The notes beneath the pieces are model-generated. The model had not been told where the DNA came from. It ran no database searches and was given only the letters and a program-made list of their open reading frames with translations. From Alcaligenes sp. SORT26 (GTDB lineage Bacteria; Pseudomonadota; Gammaproteobacteria; Burkholderiales; Burkholderiaceae_B), in the NCBI RefSeq assembly GCF_017377875.1, contig NZ_CP070975.1:1116001-1180000 (forward strand): a stretch of DNA of 64,000 nt, in the 5' to 3' direction. Each line of letters begins with the position of its first letter. Position 1 is the first letter of the stretch. Of the stretch, positions 26,237-35,946 are shown piece after piece. The position numbers were made by a program, and so were the translations under genes.

Positions 26237-27699
26237 GATGATTCTTCATCCACTCGCTGCAGTTCCAGCGCAAACGCGGCCCCGCCCTTGGAATCATTGA
26301 ACGCTGTCAAGCCGCCGCCCATGGCCTGAGCCAGCGACTCGCTCAGACTCAGGCCCAAGCCCAGACCGTCGGAACGTGTTGTAAAGAAGGGCTCGAACAC
26401 GCGAGCCAAATGCTGCGGGTCTATTCCCGGGCCATTGTCACGCACGATCAAGTCCACGCGCCCTTGTCGTCGCTGCACCTCAAGCCAGATGCAGGGATTG
26501 CTGGTCTGGGCGGCGCCCAAAGCGGATACAGCATTATTGAGCAGATTATGGATGATTTGTCCGAGCGCCACGGGCTCGCCGACAACAACGACATCGTGTG
26601 AAGGAAGGCATTTTTCCAGGGTAATGCCATGCCGCTCCAACTCCGGCATCAGCAAGTGCACAGACTCGTCCAGCACCTGCGTCAAGGACACCGGACGGCA
26701 CTGCTCAGCCAGTCCGCTTTCACGCAAACTGTGTCGCAGGCCCGTCAGCACGCTGGCCGCACGCTTAATCTGTTCCACCGAATGCGTCATGGCCTCGCGT
26801 GCCGGTTCCAGATCGGGAGGATCTTCCTGCAAAAGCCTCAGGCTGGCTTGTGTATTGGCCAGCACGGAGGTCAAAGGCTGGTTCAATTCATGTGCCAGGC
26901 CCGCGGCCATTTCGCCAAGCGCATTCAAGCGGGCTACCTGACCGATACGTAGCAGCTCCTGAGCACGTAAGGTCTGTTCACGTTGTTTGCGCACATAGAT
27001 GACCAACGCCACCAGCAAGGCGCTGGCCAGGGCGAACAGTGCCGCCTGCCCCCAAGGCAGGTCGGCATAACTCAGGACGCGGCGCGTGTGCAATTGAAAG
27101 GGTTGGCTGGTGGAAGCCAGCGTCTTGACCGACTGGAATACCACAGGTCCGGCATCGTCCAATCCTGGGCTGATCACCCATTGTTGATCCTGCCATTCCA
27201 GCACCACGCGCACAGGACTGCCATTACGCTGAAAAGGCCATTCGTCCCAGACGATGGCGGCATTCAAATCCAGTTGTACGGCAAAGCTGGCCGGGTGCGC
27301 CGCCACCAGCAGAACATAACGCCCTTGCGCCAGCCGCACATCCGTCAACACGGCACGCTCGGCCTTTAGAGACTGCAACTGCGCCTGCTGCCATTGGGGA
27401 TTGGTCCACGCGGTGCCACTCTCTTGACGATAAATCGCCATGACCTGGGGAAAGATGGCTTCCAGCGCTCCCAGACGTTCTATCCGCTGCACGGGCGGCT
27501 GCAACAGGGCGAGCATCTGCAAAATGGCGTCCTGCTGAGCCAGACGCTGGCCCAGCAGCCGGTAGGCTATATTGCTTTGCACCGTGAATGCCTCCTGCTG
27601 CCTCGCCAGTTCAGCGCGCGTCAGCATGGTGGCGCCAGTCAAAGACAGGCCGAGCCAAATCAAAAAACCATACAGAAAGGTACGATGGCGCGATTTCAT
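26233..27699 (-). CDS. Membrane sensor histidine kinase
   Basis: This 488-residue kinase has two membrane helices (about 8-26 and 218-236) that enclose a periplasmic domain of some 190 residues with no recognisable fold. Next comes a HisKA domain with H270 in GLAHELNQPLTSVLAN and an ATPase domain with N-box LLNNAVSAL, G1 DNGPGI and G2 GLGLGLSLSE. The H-box type (HELNQPL) is that of DctB/FixL/TodS-like kinases. The partner regulator follows with a four-base overlap and the secreted HbpS-like protein follows that. The large periplasmic domain could receive a signal from HbpS, or from a ligand directly. Confidence 0.92.
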   Translation of the reverse strand: MKSRHRTFLYGFLIWLGLSLTGATMLTRAELARQQEAFTVQSNIAYRLLGQRLAQQDAILQMLALLQPPVQRIERLGALEAIFPQVMAIYRQESGTAWTNPQWQQAQLQSLKAERAVLTDVRLAQGRYVLLVAAHPASFAVQLDLNAAIVWDEWPFQRNGSPVRVVLEWQDQQWVISPGLDDAGPVVFQSVKTLASTSQPFQLHTRRVLSYADLPWGQAALFALASALLVALVIYVRKQREQTLRAQELLRIGQVARLNALGEMAAGLAHELNQPLTSVLANTQASLRLLQEDPPDLEPAREAMTHSVEQIKRAASVLTGLRHSLRESGLAEQCRPVSLTQVLDESVHLLMPELERHGITLEKCLPSHDVVVVGEPVALGQIIHNLLNNAVSALGAAQTSNPCIWLEVQRRQGRVDLIVRDNGPGIDPQHLARVFEPFFTTRSDGLGLGLSLSESLAQAMGGGLTAFNDSKGGAAFALELQRVDEESS

Positions 27700-27915
27700 G
27701 GGTGCATGTTGAAGATGGGAGCCAATCAGATAAATAGGCCAACTGGCCCGGAAAACCAGACTTTCCTATATTAAACAATGCCCCTGTCCCGCGCCGTTGC
27801 AGCCGGTAAGGTCTGAATCCTCAAGGCCGACGGCACCTTCTGCAAGCGCATGTTTCAAGGACCGTCGACCAAGGGCATTCTTCATTTCAAATGCGATATC
27901 AGAAAAACCAACCTT

Positions 27916-28743
27916 TCACGGCTTGGCCGCCTGCTGATACAAAGGCATGACCCGTTCCGAGATCGCCTGCAAATCCGCAATGCGGGTAGAGGAAGCCGGG
28001 TGGGTGGACAGGAATTCCGGCTGACTTCTGCCCTGCTCCAAGGCGCCCATCTTCTGCCACAAGGTCACCGCCGCACGCGGGTCGTAGCCAGCACGAGCGG
28101 CCAGTTCAACCCCAATCAAATCCGCTTCAGATTCATGGGTGCGGCTATTAGGCAGTTCAAACATGACTTCGCTCAAAGTCCCGCCCAGATCATTCACGGC
28201 TTGGACGCCGGTCAGAGCGGAGAGCACCGTCAAACCAAAAGAAGTCGCCATTTTCTGGGAAACCTGTTCACGCGAGTGCTCGCGCAAAGCATGGGCGATT
28301 TCATGACCAATGACGGCAGCCAGTTCCGCGTCGCTAGGCTGAATCCGTTTGATCAGGCCATTGAAAACCGCCATCTTGCCACCCGGCATGCACCAGGCAT
28401 TGACTTCGTCCTCGTTAATGACGTGAACTTCCCAGTTCCAGGAACGGGCGTCAGCTCGGAACACACCGACTTGATCAATCAAGCGTTGAGCAATGGTTTT
28501 AACGCGTCGGGTCTGGGCCGCATCCGTATCCAGCGCCTTTTGCTGCCGTGCTTGAGACAAGACCTGTGCATAGTTCTGGGCGGCCGCCTGATTCAGCTCG
28601 GCCTCGGAGACCAGATTGGAGATGAATTGTTTGCGCTCGACACCGACCGTCCCGCTTTCTGTGGTCTGCACCGTGGCACAGCCCGTCATGGCCAGGAGTA
28701 AACCCGCCGCCAAAAAGCGTTTTCCTTTCGCAATACCTTTCAT
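27916..28743 (-). CDS. M48 family metalloprotease, lipoprotein
   Basis: The ATG at 28743 (275 aa) has GGAG upstream and leads into a lipoprotein signal with lipobox LAMTGC (Cys 22). The zinc site is HEIAH at 147-151, with the third ligand Glu in ESEADLIG. This matches the periplasmic YcaL/LoiP group of M48 proteases, which act in outer-membrane protein quality control. The frame upstream of 28743 begins only with TTG. It stands downstream of aroC on the same strand, with a 66-bp gap. Confidence 0.88.
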   Translation of the reverse strand: MKGIAKGKRFLAAGLLLAMTGCATVQTTESGTVGVERKQFISNLVSEAELNQAAAQNYAQVLSQARQQKALDTDAAQTRRVKTIAQRLIDQVGVFRADARSWNWEVHVINEDEVNAWCMPGGKMAVFNGLIKRIQPSDAELAAVIGHEIAHALREHSREQVSQKMATSFGLTVLSALTGVQAVNDLGGTLSEVMFELPNSRTHESEADLIGVELAARAGYDPRAAVTLWQKMGALEQGRSQPEFLSTHPASSTRIADLQAISERVMPLYQQAAKP

Positions 28744-28809
28744 GCTCAGCTCCAAGAAACAAACCTGACAAGAAAATGAAGTGCTAGGTTCCTGCGCAAA
28801 CGCTTAGAT

Positions 28810-29871
28810 TCAGACACCACACTGCGAGCGATGACGCAGGCAATGATCCATCAGCACAATCGCCAGCAACGCTTCGGCAATCGGCGTGGCACGAATACCC
28901 ACGCAAGGATCATGACGACCCAGTGTCTGGACCTCGACCGCTTCGCCAGCCCGATTCACAGAAGGACGCATGGTGCGAATGCTGGCGGTCGGCTTGATCG
29001 CCAAAGAGACCGTTACAGCCTGCCCCGAGGAAATCCCGCCCAGCACGCCACCGGCCTGATTGGTCTTGAAACCATCCGGGTACAGCGCATCCCCGTGCTC
29101 CGAGCCTTTTTGCGTGATGCAGTCAAAGCCAGCACCAATCGATACGCCTTTGACAGCGTTCAAACCCATCATGGCGTGGGCAATATCGGCATCCAGGCGG
29201 TCGTAAATAGGCTCGCCCCAACCGGCAGGCACACCTTCAGCCACGACTTCAATTCGGGCACCAATGGATTCGCCTTCTTTACGCAGCTCATCCATATAGG
29301 CTTCCAGTTGCGGCACGACGTCCAGATCCGGAGCGTAAAACGGGTTCTGCTCCACGACATCCCAGCTTTTGAACGGAATTTCAATCGGCCCCAACTGGCT
29401 CATGTAACCGCGAATCTTCACCCCGAAGTGTTCAGCCAGCCATTTCTTGGCAATCGCACCGGCGGCTACTGTAGGCGCGGTCAAGCGCGCCGAAGAACGG
29501 CCACCACCGCGCGGGTCGCGGTTCTCGAATTTCTTCCAGTAGGTGTAGTCGGCATGACCGGGGCGAAAGGTATCCAGCAGATTGCCATAATCCTTGCTGC
29601 GCGCATCGGAATTGCGAATTAACAGGCTAATCGGCGTGCCTGTGGTGCGGCCTTCATAAATGCCGGACAGAATTTCTACCTGATCAGGCTCGCGGCGCTG
29701 TGTCACGTGGCGCGAGGTGCCTGGACGGCGACGATCCAGTTCAAATTGAATATCTTGTTCAGACAGCTCCAGGCCCGGAGGGCAGCCGTCGATCACTGCG
29801 CCAATCGCTGGACCATGAGATTCGCCGTAATTCGTGACGCGGAAGCTTTTACCAAGAGTATTGCCGGACAT
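28810..29871 (-). CDS. aroC: Chorismate synthase
   Basis: AroC makes chorismate from EPSP, using reduced FMN. The three family signatures are present: [18 protein letters not shown] near the N-terminus, [20 protein letters not shown] in the middle, and [16 protein letters not shown] near the end. The length, 353 aa, is normal. The active-site His (SHG and RHDPC) are intact. Confidence 0.97.
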   Translation of the reverse strand: MSGNTLGKSFRVTNYGESHGPAIGAVIDGCPPGLELSEQDIQFELDRRRPGTSRHVTQRREPDQVEILSGIYEGRTTGTPISLLIRNSDARSKDYGNLLDTFRPGHADYTYWKKFENRDPRGGGRSSARLTAPTVAAGAIAKKWLAEHFGVKIRGYMSQLGPIEIPFKSWDVVEQNPFYAPDLDVVPQLEAYMDELRKEGESIGARIEVVAEGVPAGWGEPIYDRLDADIAHAMMGLNAVKGVSIGAGFDCITQKGSEHGDALYPDGFKTNQAGGVLGGISSGQAVTVSLAIKPTASIRTMRPSVNRAGEAVEVQTLGRHDPCVGIRATPIAEALLAIVLMDHCLRHRSQCGV

Positions 29872-29969
29872 AGGAAGAGTGAACGCAGAGAAATAGGGAA
29901 AAATAAAAGACAGGCACGATTATGGCATTGTTCCCGGATCAGGACATGCCCGGCACCGTGCCCTGCCTT

Positions 29970-31436
29970 TTAGGAAGAGCAACTGACCGCCAGTTCCGCA
30001 CTGCCTTCGGGCGGCGGCATGGCGTAGGCCTCAAAACCGGCACGCTCGGTATAGGGATCGCGCAGCAACATCAACAAGGTGTCGATTTCGCTGGCGTCGT
30101 CCTTGGCGGCGGCCTGAATGGCCTGCTCGGCCAAATGGTTACGCAAGACATACAAGGGATTGACGCGATTCATGGCCTCGCGCTGTTCGGGCGCATCCGA
30201 GCCGTCCAGAGTCAGACGCTGGCTATAGGCTTGCCACCAGGCCTGGGCCTGGTCTTCGGAACCTTCAAACAGGTTCAGGAAGGCCTCGGGAGCCTTGCCT
30301 GCCTGTGCCAGGGCACGGAATGACAAAGTGAAATCCGCCCCGCTGTTATGCAGCAAACGCCACCAATCGTCGACCAGTTGAGCATCCTCTTCCCGCCAGC
30401 TACGCAGGCCCAGCTTGGCCTGTAAATTGCCGTGATAGCGCTTCAGGAAACTGGCTTCAAAACTTTGCAGATGCTCTTTCAGCGGCTCGGGATCCAGATC
30501 CAGCACCATCAGCGCGCTGGCCAGACGGTACAGATTCCAATGCACGATGGCAGGCTGGGCGTTCCAGGCATAACGACCTTGGTTATCGCTGTGATTGCAC
30601 ACGTGATTCACGCGGAATCGGTCCATGAAACCGTAAGGGCCGTAATCAATTGTCAGGCCCAGGATGGACATATTGTCCGTATTCATGACGCCGTGACAGA
30701 AACCCACGGTTTGCCAGTCGGCTACCATTTCCGCACTGCGATGCGTCACTGCCTGCAGAAAACGACCTACACGCTCTTGATCGGAATCGCCCTCTACGAT
30801 TAATTCAGGGTAGAACTCGCGCAACACATAATCCAGCAGTTCTCGCACACGCGCAGGATCATTGGCCCAATGTTCAAACGAACCGAAGCGCACGAAGCTG
30901 GGCGCCACACGGGTCACAATCGCCCCGGTTTCCACCGTTTCGCGGTACACCGGCGTATCCGAGCTGACCAAGGCCAGAGCGCGGCTGGTGGCAATGCCCA
31001 AGCCCGCCATCGCTTCGCTGGCCAGATACTCACGCACACTGGAGCGCAGCACAGCACGGCCATCACCCATGCGGGAATACGGGGTTTTACCCGCGCCTTT
31101 CAACTGCAATTCCTGCTGGCCAGTCGGGGTGTCAATTTGCCCCAGCAAATGCGCCCGGCCATCACCCAACTGCCCGGCCCACACCCCAAACTGATGACCG
31201 CTATACACAGCCGACACCGTCAGGCCGCCCGGCAAGGGGGCCTGACCACTGACTACATCTAAAAATTCTTGCTCGCCCAGGCGCGTCACATCCAGGCCCA
31301 ACTGCGCCGCCAATTCTTTATTGACATGCAGCAGGCGTGCATTGGCCAGAGGCTGAGGCGGCACAACAGTGTGAAAGGCCGAGGGCAAATCGGCAAAACG
31401 ATGAGCGATGGTCAAGCCATCAAACAAGCTGGACAT
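29970..31436 (-). CDS. selO: SelO/YdiU family protein adenylyltransferase
   Basis: This 488-residue protein is a pseudokinase-fold enzyme that transfers AMP to Ser, Thr or Tyr of redox proteins. Family motifs are YSGHQFGVWAGQLGDGRA, LQLKGAGKTPYSRMGDGRAV (20 residues), and HGVMNTDNMSILGLTIDYGP with the metal-binding Asn and Asp. The C-terminus ends ELAVSCSS, with a Cys near the terminus as found in many SelO proteins, which bear Cys or selenocysteine there. It is downstream of a DUF2069 gene. Confidence 0.94.
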   Translation of the reverse strand: MSSLFDGLTIAHRFADLPSAFHTVVPPQPLANARLLHVNKELAAQLGLDVTRLGEQEFLDVVSGQAPLPGGLTVSAVYSGHQFGVWAGQLGDGRAHLLGQIDTPTGQQELQLKGAGKTPYSRMGDGRAVLRSSVREYLASEAMAGLGIATSRALALVSSDTPVYRETVETGAIVTRVAPSFVRFGSFEHWANDPARVRELLDYVLREFYPELIVEGDSDQERVGRFLQAVTHRSAEMVADWQTVGFCHGVMNTDNMSILGLTIDYGPYGFMDRFRVNHVCNHSDNQGRYAWNAQPAIVHWNLYRLASALMVLDLDPEPLKEHLQSFEASFLKRYHGNLQAKLGLRSWREEDAQLVDDWWRLLHNSGADFTLSFRALAQAGKAPEAFLNLFEGSEDQAQAWWQAYSQRLTLDGSDAPEQREAMNRVNPLYVLRNHLAEQAIQAAAKDDASEIDTLLMLLRDPYTERAGFEAYAMPPPEGSAELAVSCSS

Positions 31437-31446
31437 ACAGACCCCC

Positions 31447-31857
31447 TCAGGCCGACTTGGCGGCTTTTGCAGCCTCGGCTTTCTCGGCCTTGCTGCGCTG
31501 CTTGGCCGCTTTCTTGGCAGGCCAGAGATAAAAAATGGCGCAGAAATAGTAAATCAGGGACAAGACGATTTCAGCAATCGCCCAGGGCAGGACTTCCGCT
31601 ACCGGGTCCGACCAGGCACGCATGACCCCTTCTGCGAAATACAGCAGAATCATCATGGAGGTCCACTGCAGGGTATAGAGATTGCCTTTCAGCACGCTGC
31701 GCAGCGGCAGCACTAAAGGAATCACTTTCAGCACCAGCCAGGAGCCGCCGGGTTTCAGGGGCGCAAAATGCAGCTCCCAGGCCAGGCACAAAGCGATCAA
31801 GGCGACCAAAGCCAGGGCCGCCACTCGATGAAGTATGGGGTTTAAAGGTTCATGCAT
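31447..31857 (-). CDS. DUF2069 family membrane protein
   Basis: This 136-residue inner membrane protein has about four helices, including LVALIALCLAWEL and the conserved LVLKVIPLVLPLRSVLKGNLYTLQW, quoted by its ends LVLKVIPL and LYTLQW. DUF2069 members have no known function. The C-terminal 25 residues are Lys/Ala-rich and likely cytoplasmic. It lies 10 bp upstream of selO and is divergent from the YihY gene, an arrangement common in Burkholderiales. Confidence 0.85.
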   Translation of the reverse strand: MHEPLNPILHRVAALALVALIALCLAWELHFAPLKPGGSWLVLKVIPLVLPLRSVLKGNLYTLQWTSMMILLYFAEGVMRAWSDPVAEVLPWAIAEIVLSLIYYFCAIFYLWPAKKAAKQRSKAEKAEAAKAAKSA

Positions 31858-31913
31858 GCTGTTATTATCACCTGAACCCTGTCGAAAAGCAGCGTCCGCC
31901 GCATCAAACCGCT

Positions 31914-33299
31914 ATGAAAAACGACGAGAACTTCCCTATGCCCTCTGAGCAAGCTGATCAGACAGACTTGAACCCAGATAACACCGATCCTGTATCCCAG
32001 CAGGAGTCCCCGCCCTCGCCCGCCCCCACCGCCAAGCATCACTTTTTAAGTGTGGCGCGCTTCGCCATCAAGCGGGTGGCCGAAAAAGACCTGATGAAGG
32101 TGGCCTCCAGCCTGACCTACACCACGATTCTGGCCATTGTGCCCATGCTGACGGTGGTGCTGGCGCTGTTCACCGCTTTCCCGCTGTTTCAGGAATTTGA
32201 ACATGCTCTGGAAGGCTTCCTGACCCGTAATCTGATGCCCGAAGTGGTGTCGGAAAACATCATGCTGTACCTGAACCAGTTTGCCTCCAAGGCCTCGGGC
32301 CTGACCGCGGTCGGCAGCTTGTTCCTGATTGTCACGTCCATCATGCTGATCATGACCATTGACGAGACCTTCAACAATATTTTCCAGGTCCATGTGCAGC
32401 GACCGCTGGGCCAACGCCTGCTGGTGTACTGGGCCATTATTTCGCTGGGCCCGATTCTGACTGGTGCCAGCCTGTGGGCCACAACCATTCTGGCCAGGGA
32501 GTCCTTGGGTTATATCGGCGACTTGTCCGGCATTGTGTCCTTCGCCCTGGCCTACGTGCCCTTCCTGTTCACCGCCCTGGGGCTGACGGCGTTGTTCATG
32601 TATGTGCCCAACCGCCGCGTGTGGTGGCGCGATGCCCTGATTGGGGGTGTAGTCACAGCCGCCTTGCTGGAATTGATGAAAGCCGGTTTCGCCTTCTACC
32701 TGACCCGCTTTCCCACCTACACGATTATTTACGGCGCCTTTGCCATCCTGCCGATCTTCCTGCTGTGGATCTATATCTCCTGGCTGATCGTCTTGCTGGG
32801 TGCCTCCATGGTGGCAATCTTGCCCGATTGGCGTGGCCGCAACTGGGTCAAGACCAATGTGCCCGGCATTGCCTTTACCGATGCCGTGAACCTGCTCTAT
32901 CAACTGTGGCTGAACCGTCAGAACCAGCAAGGACTCAGCGTCCGTGAACTCAGCCACAAGCTGGAACGCGACCCGGACGAGCTGTACGGAATTTTATGCA
33001 AGCTCAAGTCCATGGGGCTGATTGCTGATACCCAGCAGGACAATGACGAGCAGTGGGTACTCAGTTGTGATCTGCGTCAGGTCAGCCTGAAACAACTTAC
33101 CAAGGCATTTTTGCTGGACCGTGCCCATACGCACGAGGGTCCGCTAGAATATGTATTCAATTATCTTTCTCAGTTTTTCGATCAGCGACTATCCAATCTG
33201 GAAGAGCTGTTTGAATCGCCGCAAGGCATTCTGACAGAGCCAGCCACCATACTAAACGCCGATCACGGTCAGGAGACCCAGTATGCTAAAAGTCAGTGA
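31914..33299 (+). CDS. YihY/BrkB family inner membrane protein
   Basis: This 461-residue protein has a hydrophilic N-terminus, six predicted helices in the YihY fold (SSLTYTTILAIVPMLTVVLALF, seen as LTYTTILAIVP, and YGAFAILPIFLLWIYISW) and a C-terminal cytoplasmic part of about 150 residues that looks like a winged-helix domain (LSVRELSHKLERDPDELYG). The family was once called RNase BN in error; its role is unknown and it resembles a transporter. The start ATG is weakly supported; an ATG at 31938 is possible. The last 17 bp overlap the CBS gene. Confidence 0.88.
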   Translation: MKNDENFPMPSEQADQTDLNPDNTDPVSQQESPPSPAPTAKHHFLSVARFAIKRVAEKDLMKVASSLTYTTILAIVPMLTVVLALFTAFPLFQEFEHALEGFLTRNLMPEVVSENIMLYLNQFASKASGLTAVGSLFLIVTSIMLIMTIDETFNNIFQVHVQRPLGQRLLVYWAIISLGPILTGASLWATTILARESLGYIGDLSGIVSFALAYVPFLFTALGLTALFMYVPNRRVWWRDALIGGVVTAALLELMKAGFAFYLTRFPTYTIIYGAFAILPIFLLWIYISWLIVLLGASMVAILPDWRGRNWVKTNVPGIAFTDAVNLLYQLWLNRQNQQGLSVRELSHKLERDPDELYGILCKLKSMGLIADTQQDNDEQWVLSCDLRQVSLKQLTKAFLLDRAHTHEGPLEYVFNYLSQFFDQRLSNLEELFESPQGILTEPATILNADHGQETQYAKSQ

Positions 33300-33744
33300 A
33301 ATCCTGCGTGTCAAGGGAGACACGCTTTATACAGGCACCCCCGAAATGACCGTTGAAAAAGCGGTACAGAGCATGAGCGAGCTGGATATCGGTTCGTTGG
33401 TGATCATGGAGCACGGTCAGTTGGTGGGTATGTTGACCTTTCGGGAGATCATTCGCCACTGGCACGCCCAAGGCAATAAAGCCCAGGGTTTTACCGTGCG
33501 CAGCATCATGGATGACGCCCCCGTCAGCGTCACCCCCAACACCAGCGCCGACGAAGTGCAGCGCCTGATGCTGAACAACCACGCCCGCTACATGCCAGTG
33601 ATGGACGGCCCGGTTCTGATGGGGGTTATTTCCTTCTTTGATATGGCCCGCGCCATTGTTCACGCCCAGCAATTCGAGAACAATATGCTTAAAGCCTATA
33701 TCCGCGACTGGCCTACTGATTCCGAGCAAGCCAACGCGTCCTAA
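33283..33744 (+). CDS. CBS domain-containing protein
   Basis: This 153-residue soluble protein is little more than a tandem pair of CBS domains: first MTVEKAVQSMSELDIGSLVIM with MLTFREIIRH, and second SVTPNTSADEVQRLMLNNHARYMPV with VISFFDMAR. Such pairs bind adenosine nucleotides and act as energy sensors. The gene overlaps the YihY gene by 17 bp, so the two are co-expressed and may act together. The function is otherwise unknown. Confidence 0.9.
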   Translation: MLKVSEILRVKGDTLYTGTPEMTVEKAVQSMSELDIGSLVIMEHGQLVGMLTFREIIRHWHAQGNKAQGFTVRSIMDDAPVSVTPNTSADEVQRLMLNNHARYMPVMDGPVLMGVISFFDMARAIVHAQQFENNMLKAYIRDWPTDSEQANAS

Positions 33745-33764
33745 GACGCTGCTTCAGCCAGCCT

Positions 33765-34757
33765 TTACTGGCGGCTTTGCAACACTTCCCAGGCCTGCGC
33801 AAGCAGGCCTGGATCGTTTTTGGCCAACCAGTTGTGATCCGACAAGGTGCGACGCCACTGACGGGCACCCTTCTTGCCATGCGGCCAGCCCAACATGCTT
33901 TTAATCACAATGCGCAGCGGCACACCGGCCTGCACATGAGGACGCGCGTAGGCAATCATCTGTTCGACGACCGAGTCTTCATCCAGCAGCACATCCTCGG
34001 GCCACAGGCGACGATGAATATCGCTCAAGACCGCCGGAGTATGCCAGGCGGCGCGACCGAGCATTACGCCATCAAACTGCTCTTCCAGCTCCACCGCCTG
34101 ATCGGTCTCGTGAATACCGCCATTTAGAATGAACAGCGCCTCGGGGAAGTCTTTTTTCAACTGCATGGCCATGTCATAGCGCAGCGGCGGAATTTCCCGA
34201 TTGTCCTTGGGCGACAAACCCTTCAAGACCGCATTGCGGGCATGAACCGTAAAAACACGGCAACCCGCTTCGAACAAGAGTCCCACAAAATCCCGCACGA
34301 AATCATAGGACTCGTTGTAATCCAGACCCAGCCTGTGCTTGACAGTAACGGGTACAGAAACCGCATCCTGCATGGCTTTGACGCAGTCGGCCACCAATTG
34401 TGGCTCGTTCATCAGACAGGCACCGAAGGCACCTTTTTGCACGCGCTCCGAGGGGCAACCACAATTCAGATTAATTTCGTCGTAACCCCATTTTTCACCG
34501 GCCAGGGCACTGGTCACCAAAGCATCCCGATCACTACCACCCAACTGCAGGGCCACTGGATGCTCCGCCTCATCAAAATCCAGATGGCGCGCCTGATCGC
34601 CGTGCGTCAATGCGCCCGTAGTAATCATTTCAGTGAACAGCAAGGCGCGCGGGGCCAGCAGACGATGAAAAAAACGGCTGTGGCGGTCAGTCACGTCAAT
34701 CATGGGCGCCACACTCAAACGCCACATCTGGCTGTCCGGCATCACAAAAGTAGTCAT
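33765..34757 (-). CDS. dusA: tRNA-dihydrouridine(20/20a) synthase DusA
   Basis: DusA reduces U20/U20a in tRNA with FMN. With the ATG at 34757 the protein is 330 residues, starting MTTFVMPDSQMWRLSVAPM. The FMN-barrel motifs VAPMIDVTDRH, LNCGCPSERV (catalytic Cys) and FILNGGI are present; the DusA-specific GRAAWHTP and KSMLGWPHGKKGAR follow. ATGs at 34742 and 34727 are other start options; none has a clear ribosome-binding site. It converges on the CBS gene. Confidence 0.94.
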   Translation of the reverse strand: MTTFVMPDSQMWRLSVAPMIDVTDRHSRFFHRLLAPRALLFTEMITTGALTHGDQARHLDFDEAEHPVALQLGGSDRDALVTSALAGEKWGYDEINLNCGCPSERVQKGAFGACLMNEPQLVADCVKAMQDAVSVPVTVKHRLGLDYNESYDFVRDFVGLLFEAGCRVFTVHARNAVLKGLSPKDNREIPPLRYDMAMQLKKDFPEALFILNGGIHETDQAVELEEQFDGVMLGRAAWHTPAVLSDIHRRLWPEDVLLDEDSVVEQMIAYARPHVQAGVPLRIVIKSMLGWPHGKKGARQWRRTLSDHNWLAKNDPGLLAQAWEVLQSRQ

Positions 34758-34960
34758 AAACAGGGGGCAAATCGCCTGATGGCAGGCGTGATCAAAAAGG
34801 GAAAACACCCATTTTAATGGTTTCAGCCGACCACAGGATGAAGATAAAGCGCGGTAAATCGCAGCAGGTCTCCAAAAAGCGGGCGCACTGGTCTAAAATC
34901 GGCCGTTTGACATACTTGCGCGCCTAATTAGTGCGCCCCAACCGGACCCTCACTGAAAGC

Positions 34961-35932
34961 ATGGCTGTTTTTACTTCTGTCAGCGAACTTGACGCCCGCG
35001 AACTGCTGGAACACTACACAATTGGCGAGTTTGTTTCCTTACGTGGCATTACCGCCGGCATTGAAAACACCAATTACTTTCTGAGCACGACTCAGGGTGA
35101 GTACGTTCTGACCCTGTTTGAAGTCCTGACGCTGGAACAGCTCCCTTTTTACATTGAGCTGATGCACCACCTGGCGGCCAAAGGCGTTCCGGTGCCGGAA
35201 CCGATGACCCGCCGCGACGGCAAACGCATCTGTGTCATGCACGGCAAGCCTTGTTCGATTGTGACACGCCTGCGTGGTGGTTACGAGCCCGAGCCCACGG
35301 TTGAACACTGCCGCCAGATCGCCCGCACCCAGGCCCAGGCCCACCTGGCCGCTCAGGACTTCCCCCTGGAGCAGCCCAATCTGCGCGGCTTGAGCTGGTG
35401 GAAAAGCACCGTCCCTCAAGTCCTGCCCTTTCTGGATGCCAGCCAGTCCGAACTGATTCAGGCCGTCCTGCAAGAACAAAGCAACTTTGCCGATAGCGAT
35501 ACCTATCGCTCCTTGCCACAAGGCCCGGCCCACTGCGACCTGTTCCGCGACAATGTGCTGTTTGCCGGGACCTCGGAAGCGCCACAAATGGGCGGCATCA
35601 TCGACTTTTACTTTGCCGGTTGCGATACCTGGTTGTTTGACGTGGCCGTGGCCGTGAACGACTGGTGCATTGACCGCCTGAGCGGTGCCTTGAACCTGGA
35701 AAAAGCCCAGGCCTGGCTGGAATCCTACGCCCAGGTGCGCCCCTTTACCGAAGCCGAGCACACTGCCTGGCCTATACTGATCCAGGCCGCCGCGCTGCGC
35801 TTCTGGATCTCGCGCCTGTACGACTTTTATCTGCCCCGCCCCGCTCAAACCCTCAAACCGCATGACCCGCGGCACTTTGAGCGCGTGTTGCGCCAGCGTC
35901 GCGACCATGCTGTACCGGCGCTACCTCGATAA
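34961..35932 (+). CDS. thrB: Homoserine kinase, ThrB type II
   Basis: This 323-residue protein belongs to the aminoglycoside phosphotransferase-like homoserine kinases found in alpha- and betaproteobacteria, not to the GHMP-type ThrB of E. coli. Motifs are ITAGIENTNYFLST, the catalytic loop QGPAHCDLFRDNVLF and the metal site GGIIDFYFAGCDTWLFD. It phosphorylates homoserine for threonine synthesis. The ATG at 34961 has GAAAG upstream; the GTG at 34931 would add ten unconserved residues. A membrane-protein gene follows after 14 bp. Confidence 0.94.
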   Translation: MAVFTSVSELDARELLEHYTIGEFVSLRGITAGIENTNYFLSTTQGEYVLTLFEVLTLEQLPFYIELMHHLAAKGVPVPEPMTRRDGKRICVMHGKPCSIVTRLRGGYEPEPTVEHCRQIARTQAQAHLAAQDFPLEQPNLRGLSWWKSTVPQVLPFLDASQSELIQAVLQEQSNFADSDTYRSLPQGPAHCDLFRDNVLFAGTSEAPQMGGIIDFYFAGCDTWLFDVAVAVNDWCIDRLSGALNLEKAQAWLESYAQVRPFTEAEHTAWPILIQAAALRFWISRLYDFYLPRPAQTLKPHDPRHFERVLRQRRDHAVPALPR

Positions 35933-35946
35933 ATACGGATACTGAT

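Noticed and set aside
31914-33299. RNase BN annotation for the YihY protein
   Set aside because: The older name came from a misassignment; RNase BN is a different, zinc-dependent protein.
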